64,000 nucleotides of DNA, taken from Rhizophagus irregularis. Taxonomy: Eukaryota > Glomeromycota > Glomeromycetes > Glomerales > Glomeraceae. The notes beneath the pieces were generated by a model. It searched no databases. It was not told the DNA's origin and saw only the letters and a program-made list of their open reading frames with translations. Location of the stretch: positions 4,588,001-4,652,000 of the forward strand of contig NC_089443.1 in assembly GCF_026210795.1 (NCBI RefSeq). Reading direction: 5' to 3'. Both the position numbers and the translations under genes were made by a program. This document shows positions 22,550-35,500 of the stretch, one piece after another (the first letter of the stretch is position 1; each line of letters starts with the position of its first letter).

Positions 22550-23844
22550 CATGTACATAATGGTCCTATAATAATACGATAGATTAATATTATGGTTTTA
22601 TCTAATTAAAAAAAAAAAATTTATCAACCAAATTTAGCAATCAAGCTAATCATTTATGGGCAGAGCGCATAAAAGTTTTGTGCGCAACTCATGAAGTCAT
22701 ATGCCTATCTACATTCATGTCACAAGCTTTAATAATTTCTTAAATAATTACGTCAGAGCCGGAATTACAAAAGGTAAAGACAAAATGAAAATTATCTTCT
22801 TTAAATTTCAAATTTTTAAAGGAGAACTCTACTTGGTAGAAATTTTTTCAATTTAATAAACTATAAAGAAAAATTATATGAGCTATTTTGACTTTCCAAA
22901 TGCATTTTTTTATTTGTGATATTTTAAGTCCGATGATCATTACTCGATTAACTATTCACAATAGTTAGGATATGCGATGACAACAAAACTATACCAGATA
23001 CGGCGGTATCAATCATGAAAATATGGCGTAATTAAATTTGGTAATTCATATTGAGGTATCTGCCTACCCGATTAATTTTACCCGGTTAAATAACATTTTA
23101 TGTATGATTTAATCTAACTAAAATTTTTATTTAAAAAATTATAGGGCGTAAGTTATTTTTATTATTGCATATTCATATAATATTTAGTATTATATATAAT
23201 TTAAACTAACTAAATTCTTTATTTAATGAAATCGTTATGAACCTAAAATAGGATAAGGTAATTTTTTTAATATTAAATAATTTTTTATTTTACATCATTA
23301 AGCAGCATTATTTGTGTTAATCGCTCAATATCTGAAGTATCAATTAGGTTAACACGCGATAGATTATCTATATGTTTGTCGCTCACCAATAAAGACAATA
23401 CTTTTATAATTTGGCGTTTACACGTACAGTACAATGTTTAATAATTTTCTGCGTTAAAGAAGATACTTTTTGTTTGGTATGATATAATAGAATAAATTTT
23501 CATTCATTCACTCTTTTTAAAAAATTTCTTTTGAGATCGCTCATGCTTTTTAACAGAATAAAAAGAAACAATGGAACCTACAGTATACAATGTTTTTTTT
23601 CTTGGTACAACAACATAATGTAAATGATACGAAATACGCCTATTATTGCATACATGATGCGTTAATTATAAACGCCAGACTCATTTTCCTGGTTAATTTT
23701 TTACAATAATAAATTTTCGTGTTACTCAAAAAAAAAAAAAATTTCGTGTTACTTGATATTACTTTAAAACAACCGTTAGGCGTTAGGTTAGTTCTTATTT
23801 ACTTTTTTTTAAAAAAAAAAATCTCTTATTACTAAATAAACAAA
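22550..23844 (+). promoter_or_regulatory. Upstream region of channel copy B
   Basis: From about 23030 the sequence is a diverged duplicate of 17055-17545, including the block starting TACACGTACAGTACAATGTT and a poly-T/poly-A tract just before the ATG. 22575-22610 resembles the sequence near 4255-4300. No gene is seen here. Confidence 0.5.
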
Positions 23845-26800
23845 ATGAGTGAATTTTCCGTAAAAATCGACGATACTGACGTTATTGAAAATGACGTCAC
23901 TGATAAAGATAAAATCGAGAATTATCATAACGGTAAACCCATTACGGAGATAGAATTATCACCAAAGGGAAGATATCTCGTTACTTATAGTAAAGAAGAT
24001 CAATCGATTGTCGGCTGGAATGTTGAAAATGAAAACGAAGCTCAACTTGAATTTGAATTTTCTGTCAATAAAGTTACACTCAATGTTGATAAATTCAATC
24101 AACAAATATGTATCTCTGATGACAAGAAACTTGCGTATATAGATAATTATGATAGTTTGAGTAAGTAATAATTAACCTTATGCAGATTAAAATGATTGAA
24201 TTTTGGGTACTTATCTAATTATTATGTTTTATTAGAATTATGCGATAAAATGAATGATGGCATAATTGAATTAGATTTTCACAAACACAGGGGCATTGTT
24301 GCTTTGTTTTGTGCTTTTAACCTAAATGATGAACTTATATTATACAATACGGATGGGAATAAAGGGAAATATTTTATTTGTATTTACTCCTTACAAAGTA
24401 AAAATAACAAATATAAGTGCAAAAGAATGTACTGGCTACCAAGAGAAAATAAACAAGTTAGCATATCCAGAAGTGATGAATTTTATTTATTTTCAAATAA
24501 TTCCATTTATGAATTTAATCTTACTACTGAAAAAATGATAAAAATATTTGGTATTGATGAGGAAATTAATAATGATAGTTTTTGTAAGGTAATAAAAAAT
24601 TTTCAAAAGCCTATTTGAAAATATCTTATAATTAACTATTATTTTATATTTTATAATTTGAAGCTTAGAAAAAATATCAGAATTTCCAGAAATGAGAAGC
24701 TTATTTGTACAAGATTCAAGGATAAAATTATAATTTATTCGATTGAATTAGGAATACCTATTGTTTCTTTAAATATAAATAATGGTATTTTTTTTTTTTT
24801 AATTGATTCCAATAATTGTAATATACTATAAACTTTATTAACATTATTGTCTTTATTATTTAGTTAATCAACTACGCATGTTTATGAAATACATTTTTTC
24901 ATATCAACAATTATCTCTTTTGTTATTTCCTTTATTACTTCCTTTATTTAATAATATACAAAGCAGTGAATTTTGGGACGCCATCATAAAAGATAGTAAG
25001 AGTTTAGGGCATTTAAAACATTATGAACAATTGCCAAAAGAATTCCTTCCAAACAATATTCAAGTTACAAGCAAATTTGTATTTGGAATTCTAGATGGAG
25101 ATGTTTGGATGAATGATTTGGAAAAAGTGATGTTGAATATGGATACTTTATTAAAAAGTTCTGATGAATTAGTTAACAACAATTTTGATGAAATTATTGA
25201 TAATTGGTATGAATACTCTGGTAATCATTTTAAGAGCAAAAAAGAAATGTATGATTACTTAATTATTCTTTTACTTAATCCATACAAGGAAACTTTAGAT
25301 GGGCTATTTAAAAAAGTCATACGTCAACTTAATAATCAGTATGAACCTGATGGTTACTCTGAACCTAATGATTTCAATGAGCAAGTGTTTAAATGGACAT
25401 GTAAATTGTTTCGTGATGAAGCTATAATTAATAAAAATAAAATTGAATTGAATTTTTTAAAAAAAAATAACGATAATGATGATTGGGATTGCATTTGCAA
25501 AAAAGTTGAAGATATAAAATCACCTCAAAATAAGATACTTCAAGAAAATCACAAACTTATTATTGAGAAATATAATCGTAATGATATCATTATATTAACA
25601 GAAATAGGTCTTTTTATTTATCATTTTAATGAAAATAGTCAATCTATTTCTTTAATCTATTTTTATTATATGGATATATCACATATTGAATCAACTATTA
25701 AATCCACTTTTAAATCCACTTCATTACCTTTACTAAATCATAATAGTTTTAAAGTTTGCAATGAATGGGCTTCAAATATAAAAGATAATAAGAATAATCT
25801 TTTGAAATATGGAGTTGAATTATTATCATTTGCAATTAAAGAACATGATTCAGAATTAATAGATGATGTTTATAAAAAATGCATAAATTATTTTAAAGAA
25901 GATTTAGGAAACAATAAGATGTGTCTAAGTATCATCACTTCCACAATGCCATTATTGAATGAATATTATCCAGAATATATTTCAAGATATTCTTCGGAAA
26001 CAGTAATGATCATAGATTCACCTTTTTATAGTATAGAATATGATCATACCAAGTTACATCTTTATTCTTATCAACATCATTTACAAATAATTAATATAAC
26101 TCAATCTATTTGGTGGTTAAATTATTGCAAATCAATGGAAGTCTATGAAGCTTCATATATGAAAAAGAAGACAAAGTACTTTTTGATACTAAACAATATT
26201 CATCTTTTAATAGTTTTACCCCTATTCCCAATCTATTTTGTTATATGTCATATATTATTAAAATACCATTTTATTATTGATTGGTATAAGAAATATGGAT
26301 TTTTTAACTTATATTTAAATGTAGTCAAAAAATTTTTAAAAATAATACCAATTTCAACAACACCAACAATTACTTTTATGAATCCTTATATTAAGTTTGT
26401 TAACTATCCAAAAGACTATAATTGGTTTTTGGAATTATTTTGGCCTCAATCTAGTCCATTTGTTGAAACAATGAATAGAGATATTTACAGAACATGGAAT
26501 GGGGAAGTATTAATTAATTTCAAGTGGGATCATTATGGAAAATACTATTATGCAATAATTTGGATTGGATTTATTGCCTTTCTTGGATGCTTTACTGCTG
26601 CTGCAACAATTACTCATATTAATGATGATATTCGAGAACGACTTTTAATTGTTTCAATTATACTTGGATTTATTCATTTGAGTTTTGAAGTTCGTCAGAT
26701 TATTTATAATCCTATTAAATGGATCTGTGATTTTTGGAACATATTTGGTAAATATACACATATCGTCTCATATCACAATATCTTAAGAAAATTGTAATTA

Positions 26801-27894
26801 ACAACATTATTTAACATTATAGATGTAATTGCATTTGTGCTTCCAATTTATACTTCTTTATATTGGCTTCAAACAAGTGATATGAATGATTATATAATTC
26901 AATTACTCTCTTTTTCATGTCTATTTTTAGATATAAAATTTTTGTTATTTTTTAGAGCATTTGAATATTTTGGTGTATATTTTGCAATAATTATTAGTGT
27001 TGCAAAACAGATTATCTCTTTCCTAGTAGTTTTATTTATTATTATAATAAGTTTTGCACATGCATTTTATATTTTATTATTACCAAGATCTAATTTTTCA
27101 TTTGATGAACGTACGAATAGTAATGATCCTAATAATCCTTGGAATATAGTTCCTTCCTATAATTTAGTACTTGAAAATGGAGCCATTGGTGCAAATCCAT
27201 ATATAATTCAACAGCCAAATGGAAATACAAATATGTTTGTAGATTTTAAAACATCTCTTTTCGCAATGTATTTATTCTTAACGGGTAAGTAAAATAAATA
27301 TGTATGTTCTTCTTTGATGTTTAATAATACTTTAACATTTTTTAATTTAGGTGACTCAAGTGCATTAACTAATTGGCCATATATCAGTAATCCATCAATT
27401 GCAATATTGATTGTTTTATTCTCATTATTAATTGTTGTATACCTTATGAATTTGTTTATTGGATTACTCAATATGGCAATTGAAAAGGATAATAATAGAG
27501 TTTCATATTTAATGCAGAAGGCAGAGGTATAATATTACTATTTTTTTTAATATAAAATATAATATTAAATTGTAAAATGTTAATTTTTTTATTTTCTCAT
27601 AGATTCTAGCTGAAATTGAGTTGTTTTATTTATTACCATATCAAAGACGTTATGAAAAATGGTTTCCTGAAGTGATGTACGTAAATTTATCATTTATTTG
27701 CTTTATTTTTTTTTGATAATTTTTGTTAATATATGAATTATACCTTCTTAAGATATTATTATGCTAACGTTGATAAGACTCGGGAAAAAATTAAAGAAAT
27801 GATGAAAAATGATGAATGGAATACTGATGAATTCACAGAACTCAAGCAAGCTCTACTGGAAAAACTTAATATTAAATATAATCCTGATAAATAA
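23845..27894 (+). CDS. WD40-like / ion-transport-domain channel protein, copy B
   Basis: Eight exons: 23845-24160, 24236-24588, 24664-24784, 24864-26747, 26823-27284, 27351-27526, 27603-27676, 27753-27894. They sum to 3528 nt, giving 1175 residues. The N-terminus (~1-265) has WD40-like blades, e.g. PITEIELSPKGRYLVTYSKE then GWNVEN, and KDKIIIYSIELGIPIVSLNI in exon 3. Residues ~290-640 are a soluble linker. From ~680 come hydrophobic spans (YYYAIIWIGFIAFLGCF, LLIVSIILGFIHLSF, DVIAFVLPIYTSLYWL, LFLDIKFLLFF, LVVLFIIIISFAHAFYI), a pore-like segment FLTGDSSAL, and S6 (LLIVVYLMNLFIGLLNMAIE). A charged, helical tail follows. This is the layout of TRP-like/voltage-type ion-transport domains, so a cation channel with a cytosolic propeller-like sensor is inferred. 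A few of the short introns retain in-frame sequence. It is intact, with no broken motif. Confidence 0.85.
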
Positions 27895-28400
27895 ATTCTT
27901 AAATTCTTGCAAAAAAAATGAAATATAGTTTATTTCTTGGTATATAGAATAACAAAATTTTGTTCCTTAATACAATATTTTATCAATTGTGATTTCTTTA
28001 TTATTTTTATCTTTATCATCTAGTATCTATCTATCTATTTCTATCTATTTATTATCTATCTATCTATTTGTTTGTTTATTTTCATTATTTTTAACATAAT
28101 AATTTGATTACTAGAATATAAAGTATTTATCATATTTATAAGATGTGACCAGTTTGTAATCAATTTATTAATAAAGTAAATTTTTACAAAAAAAAAAATA
28201 TATATTCGTGTTTCTTAACACATTTTTAATAATGAATCAATCTTCGAATTAAATGTAAAAATATTATGATATTTTATACAAAAAAGATAATGTATCAAAC
28301 ATATTCATTAGGTACTGTATTGAAAGTAAACAACAGCATCATATTATTAAATGCAAAAAGTTTACAAAGTTACCATATTTTTCATAGATTATATGATTAC
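27895..28400. other. 3' flank of copy B
   Basis: Contains a (TATC)n-type microsatellite at 28020-28075 and, from 28230 to about 28395, sequence shared with 18480-18660 after the truncated copy A. The satellite array begins immediately where that shared sequence ends. Confidence 0.55.
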
Positions 28401-28401
28401 T

Positions 28402-29985
28402 ATCCAAACTAAGTGGTCCTTACTATCATGATCCTTTAGGATACCACTACAGTAATGATATCTATTCAAAGAAAGTAAGATATTACTAGTTAACAAGTGT
28501 GAATTTTTTATTTAGGATAAAGGAAGGTACATAGCTAGTTCCTTATTGAGAACTAACAGACCTTTAACAACAACAAACTTAGGATAAACTTAGGAAAAAA
28601 AAATGGTACCATGCTATCCAAGCTAAGTGTCATGGTCCTTCAGGATACCACTGATATCCTAAGCTGCCCTAAGCTTGCAAAATAAAAAAATACACACCTT
28701 TTCCTTTAAATTCAGCACAGTTTCTCAGCTTCTTTTAAATGAATAGAAAATAATAATGAAGCAGTAATGATATCTATTTAAAGAAAATAAAATATTAGTT
28801 AACAATGTGAATTTTTTATTTAGGATAAAGGAAGGTACATAGCAAATTCTTTATTGAGAACTAACAGACCTTTAACAACAACAAACTTAGGATAAACTTA
28901 GGGAAAAAATGGTACCATGCTATCCAAGTTAAGTGGTTCTTACTGTCATGGTCCTTCAGGATACCACTGATATCCTAAGCTGCCCTAAGCTTGCAAAATA
29001 AAAAATACACACCTTTTTCTTTAAATTCAGCATAGTTTCTCAGCTTCTTTTAAATGAATAGAAAATAATAATGAAGCAGTTATAATATCTATTAAAAGAA
29101 AATAAAATATTAGTTAACAGTGTGAATTTTTTATTTAGGATAAAGGAAGGTACATAGCTAGTTCTTTATTGAGAACTAACAGACCTTTAACAACAACAAA
29201 TTTAGGACAAACTTAGGAAAAAAGATGGTACCATGCTATCCAAGCTAAGTGGTCCTTACTGTCATGGTCCTTCAGGATACCACTGATATCCTAAGCTACC
29301 CTAAACTTGCAAAATAAAAAAATACACACCTTTTCCTTTAAATTCAGTACAGTTCCACAGCTTCTTTTAAATGAATAGAAAATAATAATAAAGCAGTAAT
29401 GATTCAATCTATTTAAAGAAAATAAAATATTAGTTAACAGTGTGAATTTTTTATTTAGGATAAAGGAAGGTACATAACTAGTTCTTTATTGAGAACTAAC
29501 AGACCTTTAACACAACAAACTTAGGACTAGCTTAGAAAAAAAATGGTACCATGCTATCCAATCTAAGTGGTCCTTACTGTCATGGTCCTTCAGGATACCA
29601 CTGATATTCTAAGCTGCCCTAAACTTGCAAAATAAAAAAATACACACCTTTTCCTAATTCAGCAGTAATGATATCTATTAAAAGAAAACAAAATATTAGT
29701 TAACAGTGTGAATTTTTTATTTAGGATAAAGGAAGGTACATAGCTAGTTCTTTATTGAGAACTAACAGACCTTTAACAACAACAAACTTAGGACAAACTT
29801 AGGAAAAAAAGATACCATGCTATCCAAGCTAAGTGGTCATTACTGTCATGGTCCTTCAGGACCACTGATATCCTAAGCTACCCTAGCTTGCAAAATAAAA
29901 AAATACACACCTTTTTCCTTTAAAAATTCAGTTCAGTTTCTCAGCTTCTTTTAAATATTTTAAATGTATAATGAAGTAGTAATGG
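28402..29985. repeat. ~310-bp satellite, five copies
   Basis: Five head-to-tail units, marked by GGATAAAGGAAGGTACATAG at about 28515, 28823, 29138, 29458 and 29724 (spacings about 308, 315, 320, 266; the last is shortened by a deletion). Each unit also carries TGGTCCTTCAGGATACCACT and CCTTTAACAACAACAAACTT. No coding frame runs through the units. Confidence 0.9.
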
Positions 29986-30164
29986 TATAAGGATCTTTGC
30001 ATGATATAATGTACATGAAAAGAATTAAAAAATATTATTGCAAAAAATTTTTGCATTTTGAAAAAAAATATTTTGGAAAAAAAATTACAAAAAAAATTTT
30101 ACAGGTCTTTAAATAAAAAAAAAAAATTTGCCCTTGCTCATTTTTAATAATTATGAGTCAATAC

Positions 30165-30520
30165 TGCATTTACATTTAAAAATGACTTACTGTTAGATGA
30201 TAATCTTTCTATTGTTTTTCATTATTACTCATAGTTACACCAATATTTTTCATTAATGACTCATGGTTAAATGATAATCTTTATAGTTACACCAATATTT
30301 TTCACAGTTAAATGATAATATTTTTATTGTTTTTCATTATTACTCATAGTTACACCAATATTTTTTATTAATTACTCATAGTTAAATGATAATCTTTCTA
30401 TTGTTTTTCATTATTATTCATAGTTACACCAATATTTTTATTAATAATTCGTAGTTAAATGATAATCTTTCTATGTTTTTATTATTATTCATAGTTATCC
30501 AATATTTCTTATTAATATAT
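30165..30520. repeat. ~75-bp AT-rich tandem repeat
   Basis: About five imperfect units built of CATAGTTACACCAATATTTTT followed by TTAAATGATAATCTTTCTATTG. Unit length varies. Noncoding. Confidence 0.75.
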
Positions 30521-30594
30521 AATACTAATAAATTTGTTTTATTGTTTGTATACTGAACATTATGGTAATTCTAATTATTTCCGTTCTTGAATTT

Positions 30595-31145
30595 TAATAT
30601 TATATTTTATTAAATCAGGTAAGAGTTGTTTAATAATAAACGTAATAAAATTTGCCTTTCTGCTCGCTCCTCCCAATTTTGATTACTCTTTGGAATTTCT
30701 ATGACAAAACAAAATTCACATCTGTTACCTCTAAAAGAAATTCGATTGAGGTTGAGATTTGCGATTAAAAAAATTTAATGAAATTATTTTTCTGTAAACT
30801 CAATTTGATTTATTCAATATTTAATAACTTAACTAACTAATTGTGACGCTGCCGCAACTGAGTTACCCCAAAACGCATTAACAAAGAAAGAAGAAAAAAA
30901 AATAATCTGCTGATCTGCTGATCAGTTGATCTTATTTATATTTGGACAAATCTTTTATTAAGTATAGGCTGATTAACGAAAAATTTGGCACGTGACTAAT
31001 ACCTGTATATCTCGAAAAAATCAAATATCAGCTGATAGATTATTTTTTGCGAGAAAAACGAGAAAAAAAAATGCAAATTTTAGCGACTGCATAATAAATT
31101 TATAAGAATTACCATTTATTTGAAGTTGGGAGAGAGATTACACAG
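30595..31145 (-). pseudogene. Broken copy of the 5' end of the AtuA-like gene
   Basis: Diverged duplicate of 41095-42175: it carries the beginning of exon 3 (the region encoding LLPDLIKYN to the ATG-GGA-ATT start of that exon), most of exon 2 (the WGDSV block) and the upstream noncoding sequence with CTTATTTATATTTGGACAAA and TAGGCTGATTAACGAAAA. Exon 1 and the 3' end of exon 2 are deleted, and the frame is disrupted. It has no downstream exons, so it cannot be expressed as a protein. Confidence 0.8.
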
Positions 31146-32588
31146 TTCAATAAATTGAATGTGATGAAATGATGATTGATTATTCATTCATAATATACAA
31201 CTTCTCTAATTGAATTTTAATTAGAATTGCCTTTAGTTATTCAATTTCATTTTGTATTTATAATAAATATTCGCTTTCAAGTTTTCTAATAATCAAATCA
31301 AACTAAGCTGTGATTAATCATCATGATTATATCCGAAGCGAAGCGCAAGACTGTCTTTGCTACGGTCATACACAAATTTGTGTTATATCCTGAATTATCT
31401 TTCTGCACATGTACTGTACTTTTTTTTTGGATATTAATCTAACCCGCTAAACATAGAAAATATACCCTTGCTTTATCGAAAAAAACAAAACAAGAATTTT
31501 AATATGTACTGTGTTTTCATCTCAACTAATGTTGGATGTTTTTTTACTAATTTCTTGTACATACATATTTTTTTTTTGTATTAGTGATGGACTTTAATGG
31601 TTTCGTTAGTTTTTTTTGAATAATAATTAAAAATAAGAAATTAAATAAAACATTTATTGGATATCATTTATGCAGTACTGCACGAAGCTAAGAATCAATT
31701 AATAAATTAATAAGCGAACAAATATATTAAATTTAAATTATAATTTATCCTTGGCTTATGTAATGTACAGCAGCGTATATTATGAATGATAGTTTTTACA
31801 ATTATTGCTGATCTAGCAAAGTCTTAAAAAAAAATGTTGCCACCTGATCACCAACATTGAGGTGATGCAGGGAGGAAAAAATGAAGGAGTGGGAAAGGGA
31901 AAGATTTAATTGATTGAACATGCGATAATATTTCATTTAATTAACTATCATAATAGATGGAGAGGTAAAGAAAGAAGGAAGCCCTATAAAAAATTTTATC
32001 CGTTATTTCTGTAAAAAAACCGTAAACATGAGCCTTTCGCGGATCTATTCACGGATCCATTCACAGGAAAATGTAAATGATTTGATAAATTCCGTGATAT
32101 AAGTTATTAATTCCGGAGCCTTTTAAGAAAAAAAGATGGAATATAAAACAGATCGACTTAGAAATGGAAAGGCAAGAGAGGTAAAGGAGAGAGAAGGAAG
32201 GACAAAAGAGGGACGAATAAAAAGACAGACAAGGAGAGAAAGGGAAGGGCAGGAAAAAGTATAATCCATGGTGCCATTTTCTATGTTAATTTCAGTAATA
32301 ATTATTGGAATATAGAGGTGTCTATATAAATATGAATAAAGTAACTTAATTAATCTAATATATTCATTAATTACAAATTCATTTTTTCATGACTGATTAT
32401 GAGTTTTATTTCTTATACTATGGAGGAGATAATTTAAATAACTAAAGAAGAAAAAAAATTTTTGAAAACTTTTCAGTATACAGAATTTCACATTTTGTGT
32501 TTGGCTTATAGATAGTGAATAAATTGTTATTCCTTGCTACCACTCATAACTAAACACTTGTACTACCAATACACCGATTAGAAAAAGT
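31146..32588. other. Intergenic, no gene seen
   Basis: AT-rich sequence with purine-rich patches (31855-31905 and 32150-32265, rich in GGAGAGAAAGG words). No reading frame with protein-like composition was found on either strand. Confidence 0.5.
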
Positions 32589-35500
32589 TTAATCATTTGG
32601 TTCATGTTGAATATTGAGTAATTTTAATAAATCCTTTTTCATATCTTGGAATTCACCAGCTTCCCATTCTCCCTCACTAATCAATTCTTTAATCATTTTT
32701 CGAGTCTTAACAATATCAGCATAGTAATATCTTGAATAAAATAAATTAAAAATTAGCAATAATAATTAAATAAATTAGAATATACAAATTTAGGCATACA
32801 TTGCATTAGTAGGAAACCAATCTTCACGACGTCTTGTATGTGGCAACATATAAAACATTTCAATATCAGCTAAAATCTGAAATACAGTATAAAAGTAAAT
32901 ATTTTGATATTTTGGAAATATATTATACCTAATTTAAATTCTTTTATAAAATATTACCTCTGCCTTTTGTACCAAGTATGAAACTCTATTGTTTTCTTTC
33001 TCAATCGCCATATTAAGTAATCCAATAAATAAATTCATAAGGTATATAACAATTAGGAAAGAAAATAATAAGATGTATATTACAAGAGCTGGATTTTCTT
33101 TATATTCCCATTTATTAGTTAAAGCACTTGTATCACCTATTAAATAAAAAAATTATAGTTATACATTTTTAAATGAAATAAGAGAAATGAATCATACCTG
33201 TAAGAAATAGGTACACCGCAAAAAGTGCAGTCTTATAGTCTGTAAACATATTAGTATTCTCATCAGGTACTTGAACAAATGATGCACCTTGTGTGATAGT
33301 TTCATTTTCTACTCTATTGTAAGTAGTATTTAAATTCCAAGGATTATTGGGGTCATCATTAATTGTGGGTTGATCTAAAGAATATTCAAGTTTTGGTCTT
33401 AAAATGATCAAAAAAGCATGGGCAAAGCTAATGACTATAATAAAAAAAATAACCAGAAAATAAAATATCTGCTTTGTAACACCAACTATTATTGCAAAAT
33501 AGACACCAAATGACTCAAATGCTCTAAAGAACAACAAAAATTTTAGGTCTAACAAGAGACATGAAAATGAAAGCCAAAAAGTTTTTACATTAACTCTGCA
33601 TAACAAACAAATGGAAGTCAAAGTAGGAACTAAATAAGCTCCTAAATCTGCAAAATAAATTCAGATTATATTTTAGTAATTTTAAAAAATTTAATTATAA
33701 AAAAAGTATATTATTCTCACCAAAAAAGTTCCAATAATCGTCAATCCATTTACTAGGACTATAAATAAACTGACGAACTTCAAAACTAAGATGAATAAGT
33801 CCAAGTATGAATGAAGCAATTAGAAGATGACTTTGATCATTACTATTAATTTGAGGAACTGATGCAGCGGCAGTAAAGCATCCAAGAAAAACATTAAACC
33901 CAATCCAAATTATTGCATAATAATACTTTCCATAATTATCCCATTTAAAATTAATTAATGATTCCCCATTCCATGTTTTATAAATATCTCTATTTATTGT
34001 TTCAACAAATGGACTAGGTTGAGGGTTGATTAATTCCAAAATCCAATTATATTCTTTTGGATAGTTAACAAAATTAATATAAGAATTCATAAAAATAATA
34101 GCTGGTGTTGCTCTTATTTTAAATAATTCTGAAGAAACTATTTTAATATAAAAATAAAAAGCAGAAAAGTATAAATTATGAAAATTATCAATGTCAAAAG
34201 TATAATCAAGTTTGAATAACCTAATAGGAAAACTAAGTATTACTTTTATCATTATAAAAATCATATTAAAAAATAAAATATTTAACATATTCAAAATAAT
34301 TTGAAGAACATATAGTAGAGTGAATAATATTGGATGATTACTATATAACATATGACATTTTGTATCATATTTTGGCAACCATGAGTTTGAATTAATTATT
34401 TTAGGATGTTGTAAAAAAGAATAAAGGTGTAAATTATCAAGATATTCTTTGTGATTTATATTATAAAAAGGTGAGTCTATGATCATTGTTGTTTCCAATG
34501 AATATTTTAAAATATAATCTGGATAATATTCATTCAATAATGGCATTGTGGAAGTAATGATACCTAAAAACACACTATTGTTTCCTAAATCTTGTTTAAA
34601 ATAATTGATGCATTTTTTATAGACTTCATCTATTAATTCTAAATTATATTCTTTAATTGCAAATGTTAATAATTCAACACCATATTTCAAAAGAATTTCC
34701 TTGTTATCTTTTACATATGAAATCCATTTATCATTCAAATCAAAACTATCATAATTTGGTAAAGGTAAATCAGTTTTTGAATATACTTTATAATAATTAT
34801 ATTTTAATATCCAAAATTTCACCAAAGAACTCATTTGATATACACTTTCAGAAATGGTAGATAATCCATCAATTTGTTCAAAAAATTTTATAAACAATTT
34901 TATACCCAATGAATTATTTTTAGGATAAGTTGCATGAAATGGATAATTTATGGCATAAAAATAAGTCAATGAAATAGATCTTATACTTTCATTAAAAGTG
35001 TAAATAAGAAGACCGATTGTTGTTAATACAATAATTCCATTGTTATTAAGTAATCTTAGTTCAAGTATCCAACCATCTATTGTATGATTTATATGAATTA
35101 ATTCCCCATTTTTGTTAATTTTTTCATTAATTATTATATTCCATATATCCTTCCAATGAGTATTTAATTTTTCAAGTTCATCAGAAGACTTAATTTTCGA
35201 CAAATTTGGTATGATATCTTTAAAAAGTGCGCGTATCATATTCATATCCATATACGAAAAAAATAAACGAATATTTAAGTGGTCATATGTTTCCTTTTCA
35301 TAAGAACATAAGTACATGTTCCAGCTTTTCACAATATCACATTTATTACAATCTTTGGACGGGAGGTTCAATTTTGATATATTTTCTTCAAGTTTAATCT
35401 TCCAAACATCTCCATCTAAAATTCCAAAAGCGAAATTGGTAGCAATATGAATGTTTTTCGGAAGAGTTGGTAGATTTTCGGTCTGATATTTTATTGGTAA

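Noticed and set aside
27208-27471. 87-codon minus-strand frame
   Set aside because: Antisense to the pore and S6 exons of copy B.
28402-29985. CRISPR-like array
   Set aside because: Units are 310 bp, head-to-tail without short repeats and unique spacers, and the genome is eukaryotic; it is a satellite.
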